Below are positions 1-11,693 of a stretch of DNA of 64,000 nt, piece after piece. The stretch covers positions 2,199,001 to 2,263,000 of the forward strand of contig CM036246.1 in the NCBI GenBank assembly GCA_020698575.1. Direction: 5' to 3'. The notes below the pieces were generated by a model that was not told the origin of the DNA, made no database searches, and saw only the letters and a list, made by a program, of their open reading frames with translations. Position numbers and translations under genes: made by a program. The first letter of the stretch is position 1. Every line of letters starts with the position of its first letter. This DNA comes from Bostrychus sinensis (taxonomy: Eukaryota; Chordata; Actinopteri; Gobiiformes; Eleotridae).

Positions 1-711
1 TTTATAAGTATTTTTTAGGCATCTCAGACTTCTATTAAAATTTATATTTAATATTTTTAATTTAACAATAAATAACATTTAGAATACAAACTGGGGCACT
101 TTTGTTTTCATTTTTTGCCTTCTTTCCTCCCTTTTTTTTTTTCCATTATGAGAGCAGGTGCAGCTTTTGGGTCTGGGTTAAATAAAGTTATCAGAAGCAT
201 CACAGAACTGACAAACATGACACAACAGTATAAATGAGCTTTATCCTATTGGTGCGCCACTGCTCTGCTCGTCCTGGGGACGCTGTCTGTGGTCTTCCTC
301 CTCATTCTTCCCGGGTTCTCGCCTGGTTTTCCTTGTCTTCTTTGTTTGAAATGTTGAGGGTCTGGTCCGGGACTTCATCTCTTGTAACCCTTTTGGGGAT
401 GGGCATTTTTTTGCCTCGCAAACTCGAGCTAACTCCACGTCCAACACCATGTCCTGTCTGCTCCGCTCCTGCTCCTGGGTCGTGTTGTATGTTGCATTCT
501 GTCCTGTTGCCAAAAGCTTCTTCTTTGCTTGATTTTCATGTAGCTAGTACTGTACCAAGTGCACAAAGTGCACAACAACCCTTATCTGGTGCCAATGACA
601 ACACATAAAGCTGGAAGTGACTGTGATTGGCGGTGAAGCGTGATGTCACAGATGATGCAGCGTTCCATGATTAGTGGTCAAAGAGTTAAATACTCACTGC
701 ACTGATTAAGT

Positions 712-1677
712 GTTGGGGCGGAGGGGGCTTGAGCACCTGCCCCTTTTGCCCCTTGCCTCCAAGTGCCCTTTTGGTCCGCCAGTACCTCGTGACCTTTAAC
801 CTTTTGCCTCCGTGAGTTGCGCAGCTGTCTCGTGCCCCTCGCGCAGCTAAAAACAGAGGAGAAAGAGCGGACTGCGGAGCCAATAATAAGGGCTGTTATC
901 ATTTTTTTGGTCCCGATTCCAGAACTTAAAACCCAGTACAGTCACTGGGAATGAAAGAACCGGTGAGTGAGCTGTTCGTGTCGCGTGATTTGTAAGACAA
1001 AGCCATGAAAGTATTATACACGCACATTAGATCATTTCTGTTTAAATACAGATCTTTTGACCGCTACTTGCTAACCACCTAGATATTTACAAAATGCTTC
1101 CATAAAATGCTTTGTGATTGTTGTTAGCATAAAATCTTTTTATTTTTAGACCGGGTTGCTTAAAAATAATGGATTGCAGTTAGCATTTACGCATTTTAAT
1201 GCAATTAAATTGCGAGAATTTCCTATAATTGTGCAAAAATACGAACTAGTTGGTGATGGGAGCTGGCAAAATGTGATCTGATAAGAAAAAATGTGATGTC
1301 CCAAAATCTTGTTCCCACATAACTTATTTAATTTATTACTAAAATGTCTAAGGACTTACTCATAGTGCTGGGAATAATTCTCATCTTGTCAGAGCATGGA
1401 TAAAATTACATTATTTAGTTTAGTGTCATGCAGTGTGTTTTCTATACATTTTATATGTTCATTAGTTTTTTACTATTTTCCCAAAATTGTATTAAAAATG
1501 TATAGCTTCATCCTTACCGTATTGCAATATTTCATAGTATACACAGAAATGTAATAGTTGTGTGAGAGTCTTGCTTGCCACAGTCCTAACACAACAGTGT
1601 TTTAAAATCTGGTTATACATATGTGCCCCTTTTTCGCTTTGAGCACCTGCCCCTGTAGAAGTCTCTGCACGTGCCTG
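712..1677 (+). mobile_element. Non-autonomous hAT deletion derivative
   Basis: Both ends match the complete hAT element at 45515-50477, but in inverted orientation. Bases 715-1470 match the reverse complement of about 49610-50465, and 1480-1677 match the reverse complement of 45515-45715. The right terminus carries the full 15-bp inverted repeat (CTCTGCACGTGCCTG, 1663-1677). The outer left terminus is degraded, and I could not find a target duplication matching the right flank (tccagtaa). The whole transposase gene, corresponding to about 45718-49606, is missing, with the junction near 1475-1485. It could only move with transposase supplied in trans. The + strand sign gives the orientation the lost transposase would have had. 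Confidence 0.85.
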
Positions 1678-1851
1678 TCCAGTAACCATTTCTGTGACGG
1701 TTTATTGAACTGCTGACTTTACATAAACAGATTCCGAAAGAGCTGCGAGAGCAGGGCTCTTAATTGCCCCTAGTGAGTGTCTCTGTTGTCCTTTACAAAC
1801 ACACGCCGTGACCCAGACCCTCTCCTGAAATCTTCAGGAGGGGCTTGTTGC

Positions 1852-1869
1852 ACACACACACACACACAC
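1852..1869. repeat. (CA)n microsatellite
   Basis: About nine CA dinucleotides. A 14-base C run also occurs near 2107-2129. Confidence 0.8.
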
Positions 1870-2280
1870 TTTTCACACCTGGAGGTGATCCTTGGGGGCC
1901 CCTAGTGCTATGTCCAGATCCATCAGCTGTTTGTATGCAGCAGTAGATGGTGTGGTGGCTGATGACATGCACTTTTCTCTGTGTATTTAAGTTTTACGTT
2001 AGATGGAGTAAGTGTAGGGATAATATCAGCTCTTAAACTGCTGTCACTGCATAGGACTCTGCTCTTTTATTTGTTAACTTTACGCTGCTTCCAGCCACGC
2101 TATTTAGGCATCAGACCCCCCCCCCCCCCGCAGCACCCGGACTCTCTCCTCTTGGGTGTGTTTTCAATCATCCTGACATCCTACCGACTTACTCCTGCAG
2201 TATGTATGCACACCTCAGGAGAAATTCGGGAAGATTGTCCGGAGGCACCGTTTGTAAAGGGCATGCGTCAGCCATGTAAC

Positions 2281-2395
2281 TAACTGGTCACAGCTCAGGG
2301 TGTACCCCACCTTAGACCTGTAGTTACTGGGATGGGCTCCAGTCTCCCGTGATCTCTAATGGTGAATAAGAGGAAGAACATGAATTGATGAAAGT
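2281..2395 (+). mobile_element. 3' fragment of a GGCGGCACGGTGGC-type tRNA-derived repeat
   Basis: The phrase around 'cagggtgtaccccacctt' followed by 'actgggatgggctccagt' is the tail block of the interspersed family seen more fully at 38899-39276 (same strand) and 26952-27230 (opposite strand). The tRNA-like head is absent, so this is a 5'-truncated copy. Flanking 1678-2280 and 2396-3404 show no recognisable element. Confidence 0.65.
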
Positions 2396-3404
2396 AAAAC
2401 TTAACAAAGACTAACCCAGGACTAAAACAAGGCTAAAAAAGGACTACATTAAGGAAATCCCCACTAAATCTTTTTGAGTGTTTTTTATGATAAATGTGTA
2501 ATATGCTGCCCTAGGGAGCTCATTTCATATTAAACTACTAAGCTCATTTACACATAAACTTTCACTCACACCTTTTATCTTATGTATGTTTCTGGTGTGA
2601 TTTGGATGAGATACCAGTTATAAATCATACCTGAGCATTATTAATATGATGTCTGTAGATGTCTGCGTGATGATTATTCACCGCAGTAATTGAGCCGCTG
2701 ATTGAGATGCACAGAACCCTGCAGAAGGCTCTTTAAAGTGGGCTTAATTCTCCTGTTCGTGTCTGCCCCGCTCCCCTCTGATCCTTGTCATGATGTGATG
2801 AGACGGAGCCAGATTAGAACAAGACTAATGTCCCGAGGCCATGAGGAAGAGACGAGAGCCAATATAAATGTACAAGACAGGAGTGACTTAAATACAAGAT
2901 TAACAAGTCAAAGACAGGTTTCTCACCAGCGTACACAGCACTAGTCCCTTTAGGCTCGGACTGCAGGATTTCAGAGTTCACATGAATATACAGCTGAGTA
3001 GTAAATGGCTGCAGTCAGGAAGATGTATGGGAATGGTTTATGTGTACATCCATTTCTCTATGTCAAGCACAGTTTTATTTTCACTTTATTAGCCCGAACT
3101 CTACATGAAAGGTACTATAAGCAGCATGCACAGGTTTGCAGTCTAAATCAAAACAATGGTCTCTTTTCTGATTGGACGATCGGCAGTGCAGTTTTAGAAA
3201 CAAAACAAAAAATGTAAACAAAAACAACTTGGCCATTTTGTAAAACATATTTTTAATTGTTAATAATCAACTGTTCCATTGTTATCAGTAAAACTAATAT
3301 TTGATTTGAACATGTTTACCTCATATATTGGGACACATTAAGAAATATAAAAAATATATACTGCTTATAGCAGCTTTAATATTGTAAAATAAAATAAATA
3401 AATG

Positions 3405-3616
3405 GCCACATTAATACAGCGCTTTTCTACCTCCATGGGTTATTAACACCCACAAACACATTTATAAACCGGTGCACAGAAACACTGGGAGCAAGGAGGG
3501 TTAAGTGTCTTGCCCGACGACACAACGGCAGTATGCAATAGTGGAAGCAGGGATCGAACCGCAAACTTTTGGGTTAGTGGCTGAGCATCTCTACCAACTG
3601 AGCTACTGCCAGCCAG
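3405..3616 (-). mobile_element. tRNA-derived SINE
   Basis: Read on the minus strand, it starts with a tRNA-like head: A-box-like TAGCTCAGTTGGTAGAG and B-box-like GGTTCGATCCC. A body with 'gggcaagacactt' follows, and the copy ends in 'aaaagcgctgtattaatg', a tail common in teleost SINEs. Related copies lie at 16661-16978, 22383-22677 and 38178-38330. It is a retrotransposed sequence, not a functional tRNA: the cloverleaf after the B box does not close. Confidence 0.75.
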
Positions 3617-3799
3617 ACTAACATGCTTATTATGGTTGGTGGTATTTGTAAAGCCAAGTACTTTCTGAGTGGTACTTGGTGTAAAATGCTTGAGAACCAT
3701 TGCTCTAAAGGCATGGTTTATTAAATTCATTAGGAAGGACTTAAAGGAAGATTTAAAACCAAATGTCCAAAATTCTAAATTTTAAACAAACTTTTTTTT

Positions 3800-3905
3800 A
3801 GGATTATTTTAGTCCTGGTTTAGCCATTATTTAGTCTGAGGTTAGACAATGATTAGTCCTGGTTTAGTCCTCAGTTTAGTTGCACATTTAAGTCTTGGTT
3901 TAAGT
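3800..3905. repeat. Short array of degenerate 12-mer (CCTGGTTTAGTC-like)
   Basis: Several imperfect copies of 'tcctggtttag' occur in a row. The same monomer, in either orientation, recurs at 9687-9850, 24940-25020, 28072-28395, 52040-52170 and 52620-52885. Confidence 0.6.
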
Positions 3906-4513
3906 TGATGTTTAGCCCACACATTGTAGCACACTCATGGACTCAAGGTCTTACTGAAAAGTTTATCTCTAGTCTACTGTTTTGCATCCCTTTTTTCTGT
4001 TGCCATTTAGAAAGCAACGCCTTTCACAGAATCCACAAAGGTTTGAGTTTTCCGAATTGGCAATCTTTTGAAAACGCTGAAGGAGGTGTTTTGGTCTCAC
4101 AGTGAGAGTCACTCAGAGCCGCTCTGCTCTCGTGTAAACTGTGAAAACACTGTACTCACTGAAAACAGTGAGCTGCAACCTGAACCCTGATTGGCTTGGC
4201 CATCTGCTGGCCGGATGTCAGTTAACTTGTGATCACAGACTATGAGGCTTTTATGTCTCAAACGTTCATATTTAGTCCAGTAACAGTCTGTATCAGCACT
4301 GATTTTTTACTGAAGACTTTATGAGAATGGCTCCAGAAAACCACAAGATTACAGGTGTCAGAGATAGGACCCATGGGACTAATTCGGCCTGCAAGACCTT
4401 TCTATCCAGGCTGTGAGACAATTCCTAATTTCTATTAATTGGTTTCGATCTCTATAGCGTTTTTATCGCTAGAACTATGAGTCTCATAATGCAGTGCAGC
4501 AACGCCGTAGCGC

Positions 4514-4572
4514 ACTGCGCCTCCCTCACTGCGCCTCCCTCACTGCGCCTCCCTCACTGCGCCTCCCTCACT
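4514..4572. repeat. 14-bp minisatellite, about four copies
   Basis: The unit actgcgcctccctc is repeated head to tail with no visible mismatch, an island of high GC in AT-rich sequence. The surroundings (3906-6059) hold only short chance frames and low-complexity AT-rich sequence. Near 5810-5950 there is a decayed fragment, inverted, of the repeat at 55675-56120. Confidence 0.85.
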
Positions 4573-6059
4573 GCTGCTGCCGCTGTGACTTGTCTCACCT
4601 CCGACAAAGCTGCTCCGCGCACGGGCTTTACCCCAAAATAAATGAGCGGAGGAAAAGTGAAGAATGAGAGCAGGACTTTTAAATCCACTTGGAAGAAGAG
4701 AGACTGTCTGTGGACTCAAGAGCTGGGCTAAATGTTGATCTAATGTAGAGCTAATGTAGAGCTAATGTGGCCACAGGCTCAGTAAAGAATATAAACAAGC
4801 TCTGGACAAGGCAGAAGCTACAGAAGGTAAAGGAGTCTGCTCCCACAGCAGAGCAGAATGTGTTTAATAAAGCAAAGTCACAAAGTGAAGCTGCTGTGAG
4901 ACACAGCACTGATCAGCTCTGGACAGAGGACAGTTCTGTGTCCTCTTGTGTTCACAGAAATATGACAGACTCAAACTAAAAGTTGGGACATTGTGTATAA
5001 AATAATAGAATGCAGTGGTAGAAACAAATTCAATATTTTACTCACAAGATGAAAATATATTACCACTTCATAAAAAATAAATGCTCATTTTGACTTTGAT
5101 AGCAGCAACAGGTCTCAGATGTGTCAAAAAGACAGCTAATCTGAAATGCTTACTAAAAAAAAGCTGGACTGAGCATTTTACAACAAAATAAGTTGATTGT
5201 CCACAATTCAGCAACAAGACTAGGAATAAAACATCCATTTAAATACTTTTATTAGTATTGGATATATTGGATGCTTGTGGTCTATGGGCCTTGAGCAGGG
5301 CTGCACTAAAATGTTTTTGACACAAGCTGCTGTTGTCAAATTTATCAAGGTGAGACAGTATTATAGCAGCACCTGATAGGTTTGTTATGTTAAAATATAA
5401 ATACCATTTTTATGAAATTTGCAATGCATATTACACAGTGATCAGTGTCCAAAAATGACTTTAAAAATGATACAATTTAAATGCTTTTAAACTATAATTT
5501 CTTTATTTATGTTATGTTCAGCCTGTCACCTACTCTGAGTGTTGAATTTCAGCCCGAACCATGAACTGAGTTTGACACCACTGCACAAGATTCTAAAGCA
5601 GTTGGAAAGTTGCAGTCTGGAGCTATCACTTCCTCTGCTGTTTACTCACTGTGTGGTCTAGAGCGTTCACAGGGCACACAGCGTTGTTCGCTGGACAAAC
5701 ACGAGTACTACAGTTTGATCACACTAACTTGTTTCCTTCACACCTCAGCATTTTTGTGTAAATGCGAATTGGAGCCGGCACAACTTTGCTTTTTCCTGCC
5801 AGATTTGTTGTAGGGGCCCTATTCCAAGCGTTTTCTGCAAAAAGAAAGTAACAGCTCCCCAAAAGAAGACTTTTTCAATAAATATATGTTGTTTTAAGTT
5901 ATAAAACATGCATGCGAAGGTGTCCATATGTACTTCAAAAATCTTGAAGAAAAGCACCTGTGCCTTAGAGTCTTGTGTGTCTATAGTCTTAGTGCTATTG
6001 TAAAGATGACTGTAGAAGGATAATGAAGTTCACTCAGGTAAATCTAAGCCTACACTCTC

Positions 6060-6900
6060 TCCACGGTAGGTTCAGGTTTGAAATTTCAGGTGAAAATTAA
6101 GACCTTTTTAAGAGTTTTTAATACCACTTAGAATAAAATTTAAAGCCAGGATTTCCAGCAAAAGAACAATAATCTGTGTACATTTTACACTAATAAATTA
6201 TCAGTATTACTCTATGAAACTCATTGGTTTTATTTTAAATAAAATTCAAATACAGATGAAATAACCCTAGATTTACATTTTAAAAAATCTCAAAACATCA
6301 ATCATAAATTTCAGTGGTTAGGTTTTGTGCAGCCTATTTAAACAGTAGCTTTCAAAAACTTACTAAATAAAGGTGCTTTCAGGTGGGGTATTTTAAGATA
6401 TTTGTAAAACAACTATTCATAGATTTTTTTTATTTCTTAGGATCCCCATTAACTTCCACTGTAGTTGTTGCTAGTCTTCCTGGGGTCCAGATTAAAATAT
6501 GCAATAATTTAAATACAAAATACATTTACAATATAGTGCAATGTTTACAGATCATTCAGAATCAGATCATTATAGAATAAAAGACATAACATATAGTCAC
6601 AAAACCCTTTCTAAAACACATTTACAATTTACATTTACACATTTGCTGCCAAATTCTCTCCAAAAAAGACATACTTTTCTGTTGTTATTTACAAAGTATT
6701 GATCTAAAATACATTTTTGACAAGTACAACACTGAAAAGCTTGACTTAGATGTCCCCAATTTGACAATTTAAGACCTAGATGAACAAAATGTAATACCTG
6801 CCCATATGATTTAATACTTTAAAGGCCTTGATTTTGGCAAGATCAAATTTAATACCTTTTTAATCCTTTTAAGACCTTGGGGCTACTTTGTCCCAGAGGA
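6060..6900 (+). repeat. Decayed interspersed repeat, inverted partner of 36480-37000
   Basis: Segments here match the reverse complement of 36480-37000. For example, 'actctatgaaactcattggtttta' near 6210-6235 pairs with sequence near 36930-36965, and 'agtattgatctaaaata' near 6695 pairs with sequence near 36620. A similar T-rich 'aatgccatttaaagcc' block recurs at 32460-32545. The family is not recognised and has no coding potential. The middle (6426-6490) contains 'ggatccccatta' followed by 'cttcctggggtcc', which resembles the 3' end of a teleost LINE on the minus strand. Confidence 0.55.
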
Positions 6901-7370
6901 AGCTGCTATTGTTACCTCATATTCTGATCATTCTGTCCAGTCTGATTTGAATAAAAGCTAGTATTGTGTAGCTTTGATTAGCTGAATTAATACTTCCACC
7001 ACCACGAGGCGTTCACTGTCTGATGAAAAGGTGGGTCGATGGCGTTTTGTTTGGCTGCACAGAGAAATGCCAAATGTCAAGTGTGACCGTCAGTTGTCTA
7101 TTTACATTTATGAAGGAAGAACGATAGAGCCAACAATGCCCGCTGATAAAAATCGATTGGAATAATACTGCGTCCTTATGGCTGACATTTTGACTGTGGC
7201 ATTAAAGCAGGAGACAGATTCAGTCACAATGAAATGTAAATAAAGGACGTCTCAGAGATAAGAGTGGTTACACAGCAGGACAGATAAGATCACTTTAGGC
7301 ATCTCAATGTCTGAAAATTCCATTATGATTTGTGTATATTAAATGTGTCTCCATGTTTTTGTGATTGCAG

Positions 7371-7429
7371 AAAAAGGAGTGGACATGGGATGAGAGTAAA
7401 ATGATGGTAATGCAGGACCCCATTTACAG
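7371..7429 (+). CDS. nos1ap: nos1ap (CAPON) coding exon, PTB domain segment
   Basis: This is a 59-bp exon flanked by a good acceptor (tttttgtgattgcag before 7371) and donor (cag|gtaaga after 7429). Only one of the three frames is open. It encodes KKEWTWDESKMMVMQDPIY plus two bases of an Arg codon. I recognise this as part of the phosphotyrosine-binding (PTB) domain of NOS1AP, where the mammalian protein has the same run with one Met/Leu change, followed by RIFYVSHDS. The window's last exon supplies exactly that continuation in the correct phase. NOS1AP is a cytosolic adaptor: its PTB domain binds partners such as Dexras1 and synapsin, and its C-terminal tail binds the PDZ domain of neuronal NO synthase. 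The exon length is not a multiple of three, so skipping it would shift the frame. Whether this is the a or b teleost paralogue cannot be told from one exon. The identification rests on remembered family sequence. Confidence 0.92.
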
Positions 7430-8600
7430 GTAAGAGACTGGGAGCAGGAAGTTCACGGCTTGTTTTGGCGTTGGATGTGGCATATTAGTGTCTATCTTGA
7501 ATTTAAATGAACGCAGTCCTTGTCGCGGGGCGTGTTCTGAATTCATCTGGATCCACACCTGATTTAAAAACTGTGAGCCTTTAGGAACTGCTTCATCTTT
7601 CCTCTAACAGGGACTTATAAAGTAAAACTAAAACAAAATCTTCACTCTTAAAATATTTTTAACCTGTCAACTCAGTGGTATTGCTGTACTCTCAAACTGT
7701 GTTTTGACTGGAATTTTTTATCATGACTTGAATACCTACCAATTATTTCTATTTGAGACTGAGGCTTAGGTTTTATTAAGCTTTTAAACAGCTTTGTAAG
7801 TGTAGGTTTTATAATACAACAGGAGCAGAAGGTTAAAAAGAAGTCTTCTGGATATTTTGAGTTAAAGGCGTTTTGTCCCTCATCCAAAGAGACTTTGCCA
7901 GTTCTGAATGAAACTACTTCCATTGGTGTAAAGTGGATGAAAGCCTTAGGCTATACCCAGCGTCATCTCTACTCCCTGTATCAGGGGTCAGCAAACCTGG
8001 CCACAGGTGCCACTGTTGGTGCTCTGGACCATGATCAGTGGCACCTGCTATGGTCAAAGAAGAAAGAAGAATTCTGCCAACAGGAGCTGCACTGATGTGT
8101 ATCAAGAGCGGTGCACCACCGCACTCCTGATACTTTCACCATCTGTATTTAGAGCCTTTAAGTTAAGACATGCCATGTACTAAAAAAGCAAAACTCAGGG
8201 CATCCAAAATGTGCGTAGCTACCATACAGTATGCTATAAAAATGTTGTTTTTTTCAGCAATAAGCACAAGTTATTTTGAACAGGTCAGGTTCAATTTGAG
8301 CAGACTTTTGAAGCAACCCACCATCACCACCCGCCCTCCCACGGGTCTACATAGTATACATAAATAAATCTGCTTTTACACAAATATATCTTTTTTACTC
8401 ACAAAGCAGTGGCTAAAGTAACAATAGTATTAAGTACATTTGTAAAAGTGCTTGGAGTTCAATTATGTGATCAAAATTCCAGCAGAGACATCATGGACAT
8501 GTCACATAAACGTCCAGAACATGGTAAAAAATAGATCCCTGTCCCATCCTAAAAAAAATATTTTTAACATTCAAAATTAGATTTTGTGAAATATACAGCA

Positions 8601-8953
8601 GTCACACTGCAGGACACCGAACAGGCACACGTTAAAATTTTTTGAGAAAATGAGGATTTTACTCTAATATTAAAAGAAGAGTTTCTTTTGACCTTTAGCT
8701 CTCAGCCTTAACTCCAGAGGTTTGTCTGCTCTATACATTTTTTCATGTCACACTGCAGGACATCATTTTCATTACAAGCTTATAAAACTTATTTTAATTG
8801 TTATTGTAGGATTCAGGTGCAGTTGCAAGTGTGGTTTTAGTAAAATATATATGTGACATTATGCCAAGAACTTGAACTGTTCCAGACTCTAGCGACAAAT
8901 TTTGGACATGTTTGTATTTTGTATTTTGAAAATGTCAGTCACACTGCAGGACA
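8601..8953 (+). repeat. Three spaced copies of gtcacactgcaggaca
   Basis: The identical 16-mer begins at 8601, 8747 and 8938. The sequence between copies does not align visibly, so this is not an ordinary tandem array. An A run follows at 8968-8998. The surrounding 7430-9845 has no clear coding or complete mobile element; 7982-8060 begins with caggggtcagcaaac, a hAT-like terminus without a visible partner. Confidence 0.7.
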
Positions 8954-9845
8954 TTTTACAGTTTAACATTAAATCAAAAGAAAAAAAAAAAAAAAAAAGA
9001 CACAACTTCTTTTTAAAACTTTATAGCTTTTGTAGTAGGCTTTATGTTGCACTGCTGACAGAATTTTGGAGGAGGAATAACATTATTTAGCAAAACCTTT
9101 CAATTGATCAAAAATGTGGGCGTCACGTCAACCACCCATTTCTGTTCTCCCCTCCACTAAAGAAGATAATGCACCTGTCTGTGCACATATTCAGTGTATT
9201 TTAAGGTTCAGAGTTACCTTTCAGCAATATTATTTCTATTTAGAGTTCCTAAACGTTCCTACCTATTCATTTATTCTGCATCCTAAATCCACACATGTAT
9301 TCTATTTTTAGGTCTCTATATGAAGACCATTGGTGTACACACAGTGATTACATTCAGAGGAAAGAGTGCAGCGCTGCAGGCTGTAATGAAGTCTGCAGAG
9401 CGATGAAGCATGTGTTAATGGGAAAATAACTCTTTCTTTTTGTTCTGCCAAAGAATTCAGAGCCTCATAAAAGCAGTGTTTTGTTTGCTTTAAATGCTCC
9501 CGGAGACCATTAGTGCTCAGCGCTAACTACAGCAGGAGCTATAACTGTCTGAGATAACGCCCTGCGCACTCCAGCAGTGTGCAAGTCAAGGGCAACACCC
9601 AGATATAAGGATAGAAGGACACACGTGCATACTGTTTAATAATCAATAGTAACCCATTCTCATATAAAGAGACCTCCAAAATACTAGGACTAACCCAGGA
9701 CTAAAATTAGTCTATACCAGGAACAAATAAAATAAAATAAAATATAAATATAATAAATAAAAGTAAACCAGAATTACAATAACAATAAACCAGGACTAAA
9801 TAAAAACAAACCCTGACTTGACCCAGACCAGCACTAAGACAAGTA

Positions 9846-9965
9846 AAGTATTCATTCATTTATCCATTCATCTTCTTACACTTATTCCTCTATACAGGAC
9901 CCTATCCCAGTAACTATGGGCCTTAGGTGGGGTACACCCTGGACAGTGGCCAGTCAGCTGCCTGG
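9846..9965 (-). mobile_element. 3' fragment of a GGCGGCACGGTGGC-type repeat
   Basis: Inverted copy of the tail block seen at 2281-2395: attcattcatt, then cttacacttattcctc, then 'ggtggggtacaccctggacag'. The head is missing. It is preceded by a degenerate 12-mer array (9687-9850). Confidence 0.7.
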
Positions 9966-10058
9966 CCAAAAAAAAAAAAAAAATACAATAAAATAAAATT
10001 GCCACCTGAAATTATAGTATAGTATAGTAAGTATAGTATTTTTATTTCTTAATTTTAA

Positions 10059-10440
10059 AGCAGAACTCAGTAACTTTACCTTAAATAAACAGTTTGGGAG
10101 TCTGTGTGATGGTTAAATTAGTTGCGTCCGGCATCTCCCCCTCTGGGACGATGTCACGGAAGTCTCAGGTCTCACAAGAAAGCCGCACATTGCAGTTAAC
10201 AACACAGCAAGCTAGCGATGACTTCATTTCTTGATTTTCCATCATGGCAGAGCAACCAAATCGCAGAAAAAAAACTTTGTATGGACACAAGGAGATTAAA
10301 TTGGCAGTAAAGCCGATGACAATAGGAGTCAAATGGACTGAGTATTTACAATAGTTCTTCACTCCAAAATGTAGGGGGAGCTCCATAGAGGAAAAAACAG
10401 GCAAAACAGCAAAAAAACTAACAGAGTTACTGCGTTCCAC
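10059..10440. mobile_element. TTAA-flanked miniature element
   Basis: TTAA occurs at 10055-10058 and 10441-10444. The ends are inverted repeats: GCAGAACTCAGTAACT on the left, and GTGGAACGCAGTAACT as the complement of the right. The interior resembles 12180-12595 (same strand) and 32040-32780 (inverted, interrupted). TTAA duplications are typical of piggyBac and Kolobok elements. No transposase is present. Confidence 0.65.
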
Positions 10441-10449
10441 TTAAATGCA

Positions 10450-11491
10450 AGGCTGAATCTGAAAAGGGAAAACTGTCAAGGAACTTCCTAGCTCCTTATG
10501 GTATAACCAGATGTACGTCATCACTTGCCATGAGCCAAGAACTGTTTGGATTGTTTCTCACTAAGGAAGGAGTTAGGGAAAGAAGCTTCATTGCTACCTT
10601 ATATAGCTCCTTTAGCATAGGAAGCTCCACAGGTTCCTTACCACACAGAGAGGAGAAAGGAGCTATCCCACCATCCACTGCACCATCTCCCAAGTGTTTC
10701 TGAACTCGGCTGAGTGAGGCCGATCTCTGTGTGATGAGTTTTTATGATGAGTCAGAAGTCTCTTTAGTCCATCAAAGTATCTGAATAAACCTCACTTTAT
10801 AAAAGAGACACTTCGAGCCTCCACACAGTCAAATGTCTGATAAATGATTATTGTGTAACGCTGTGAGCTGGAGCTGCTCTGAGCACTTTTGTTTACATTT
10901 TAGAAAAACAAAACTTAAAAACTGCGTGGCTCATTAGCATAAATCCACTGCAGTGTTCAGTGTGGCTGTGTTAATGCTGCTAACTGTCCAGAGCAGAGAC
11001 AGAGCTGCTGTCAGTGAGTCTCAGAGAATGTTTATCACAGCCTGTTCTGTGTGGATTACAGCAGTGTTTTATGTTTAAACCTGAGTTTCTGTGAGTCACA
11101 GATGATTCTAGAGTCTGTGGAGTTAGTGCAGAGCTCTTTATTAAACAGAGCTGTAGCTTCTCTTATATGGAGTGATTTCAGGTTATTTCTGTGCATTATA
11201 ATGTTGAAAAGATCATTAACATCAGCGCTGCAGTGGAGCATAAGGTGCGCTTATTGTAGTCCATTTCCTGGGTGTTGTAGTTTTTATTAAACAGGTGTAG
11301 GTCCATGTGACTTCCCTGATTGTTTCCGGGTTAGGATGTTCGAATCCTCCAAACACCACTGAAGCTCCTTTCCTCACTTACCTCCTCATAAGGTCATCAG
11401 TAGTAGTCTTACTGATGACCTTATGACGTAGCTCTCACAGGTTAAGGAACAGGAGGTAGGAGGTACCATTTAAAGAATTCGGATTCAGCCT
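10450..11491. mobile_element. Candidate DNA transposon relic with imperfect long inverted ends
   Basis: The left end AGGCTGAATCTGAA, and a few bases inward 'ggaacttcctagctcctta', are mirrored at the right end. There the reverse complement reads AGGCTGAATCCGAATT with a matching 'ggtacctcctacctcc' block. Flanks (taaatgca / aaatctca) give only an approximate duplication. Inside the right arm, 11391-11423 is a perfect 13-bp hairpin with a 7-base loop. No coding frame of note. Confidence 0.5.
11391..11423. repeat. Perfect 13-bp inverted repeat
   Basis: AAGGTCATCAGTA, a 7-base loop, then TACTGATGACCTT. It lies inside the element ending at 11491. Confidence 0.8.
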
Positions 11492-11655
11492 AAATCTCAC
11501 AGATTTGTAGCAAGGCTGCCACAATGGCCACTAATGAACTGACAGTGAGAACACTTAAAGATGAGTTTTTTGAGGGAAGCTGAGGTCCTTCAGTCACATG
11601 GTTGCCCGAACATATGCCTGTCCAAAAAGCTGCATAAAAGTGCAAGAATTGTCCG

Positions 11656-11659
<4 letters not shown>

Positions 11660-11692
<33 letters not shown>
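11660..11692. repeat. Poly-A run of about 33 bases
   Basis: A long homopolymer in otherwise unremarkable AT-rich sequence. A (TAA)n microsatellite follows at about 12027-12050. Confidence 0.85.

Positions 11693-11693
<1 letters not shown>

Larger units (their letters stand above)
1..7370 (+). other. nos1ap: nos1ap upstream intron (3' part)
   Basis: This stretch precedes a recognisable nos1ap exon and ends in a good acceptor (pyrimidine-rich tract, then gattgcag). I looked for the preceding PTB-domain exon (protein ending VDGVKVILKKKKK in the mammalian orthologue) and found nothing like it, so the upstream exon should lie outside the window. The contents are a hAT deletion derivative, SINE pieces, a 14-bp minisatellite and AT-rich non-coding sequence. 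Bases 1-700 hold nothing I recognise. That this is intron is inferred from the exon identification. Confidence 0.75.

Noticed and set aside
3560..3616. tRNA gene on - strand
   Set aside because: It is the tRNA-like head of a SINE with a diagnostic body and tail; other copies in the window share the downstream sequence.
7982..8060. Complete hAT MITE starting caggggtcagcaaac
   Set aside because: Only one hAT-like terminus is visible; no matching second end or duplication was found nearby.
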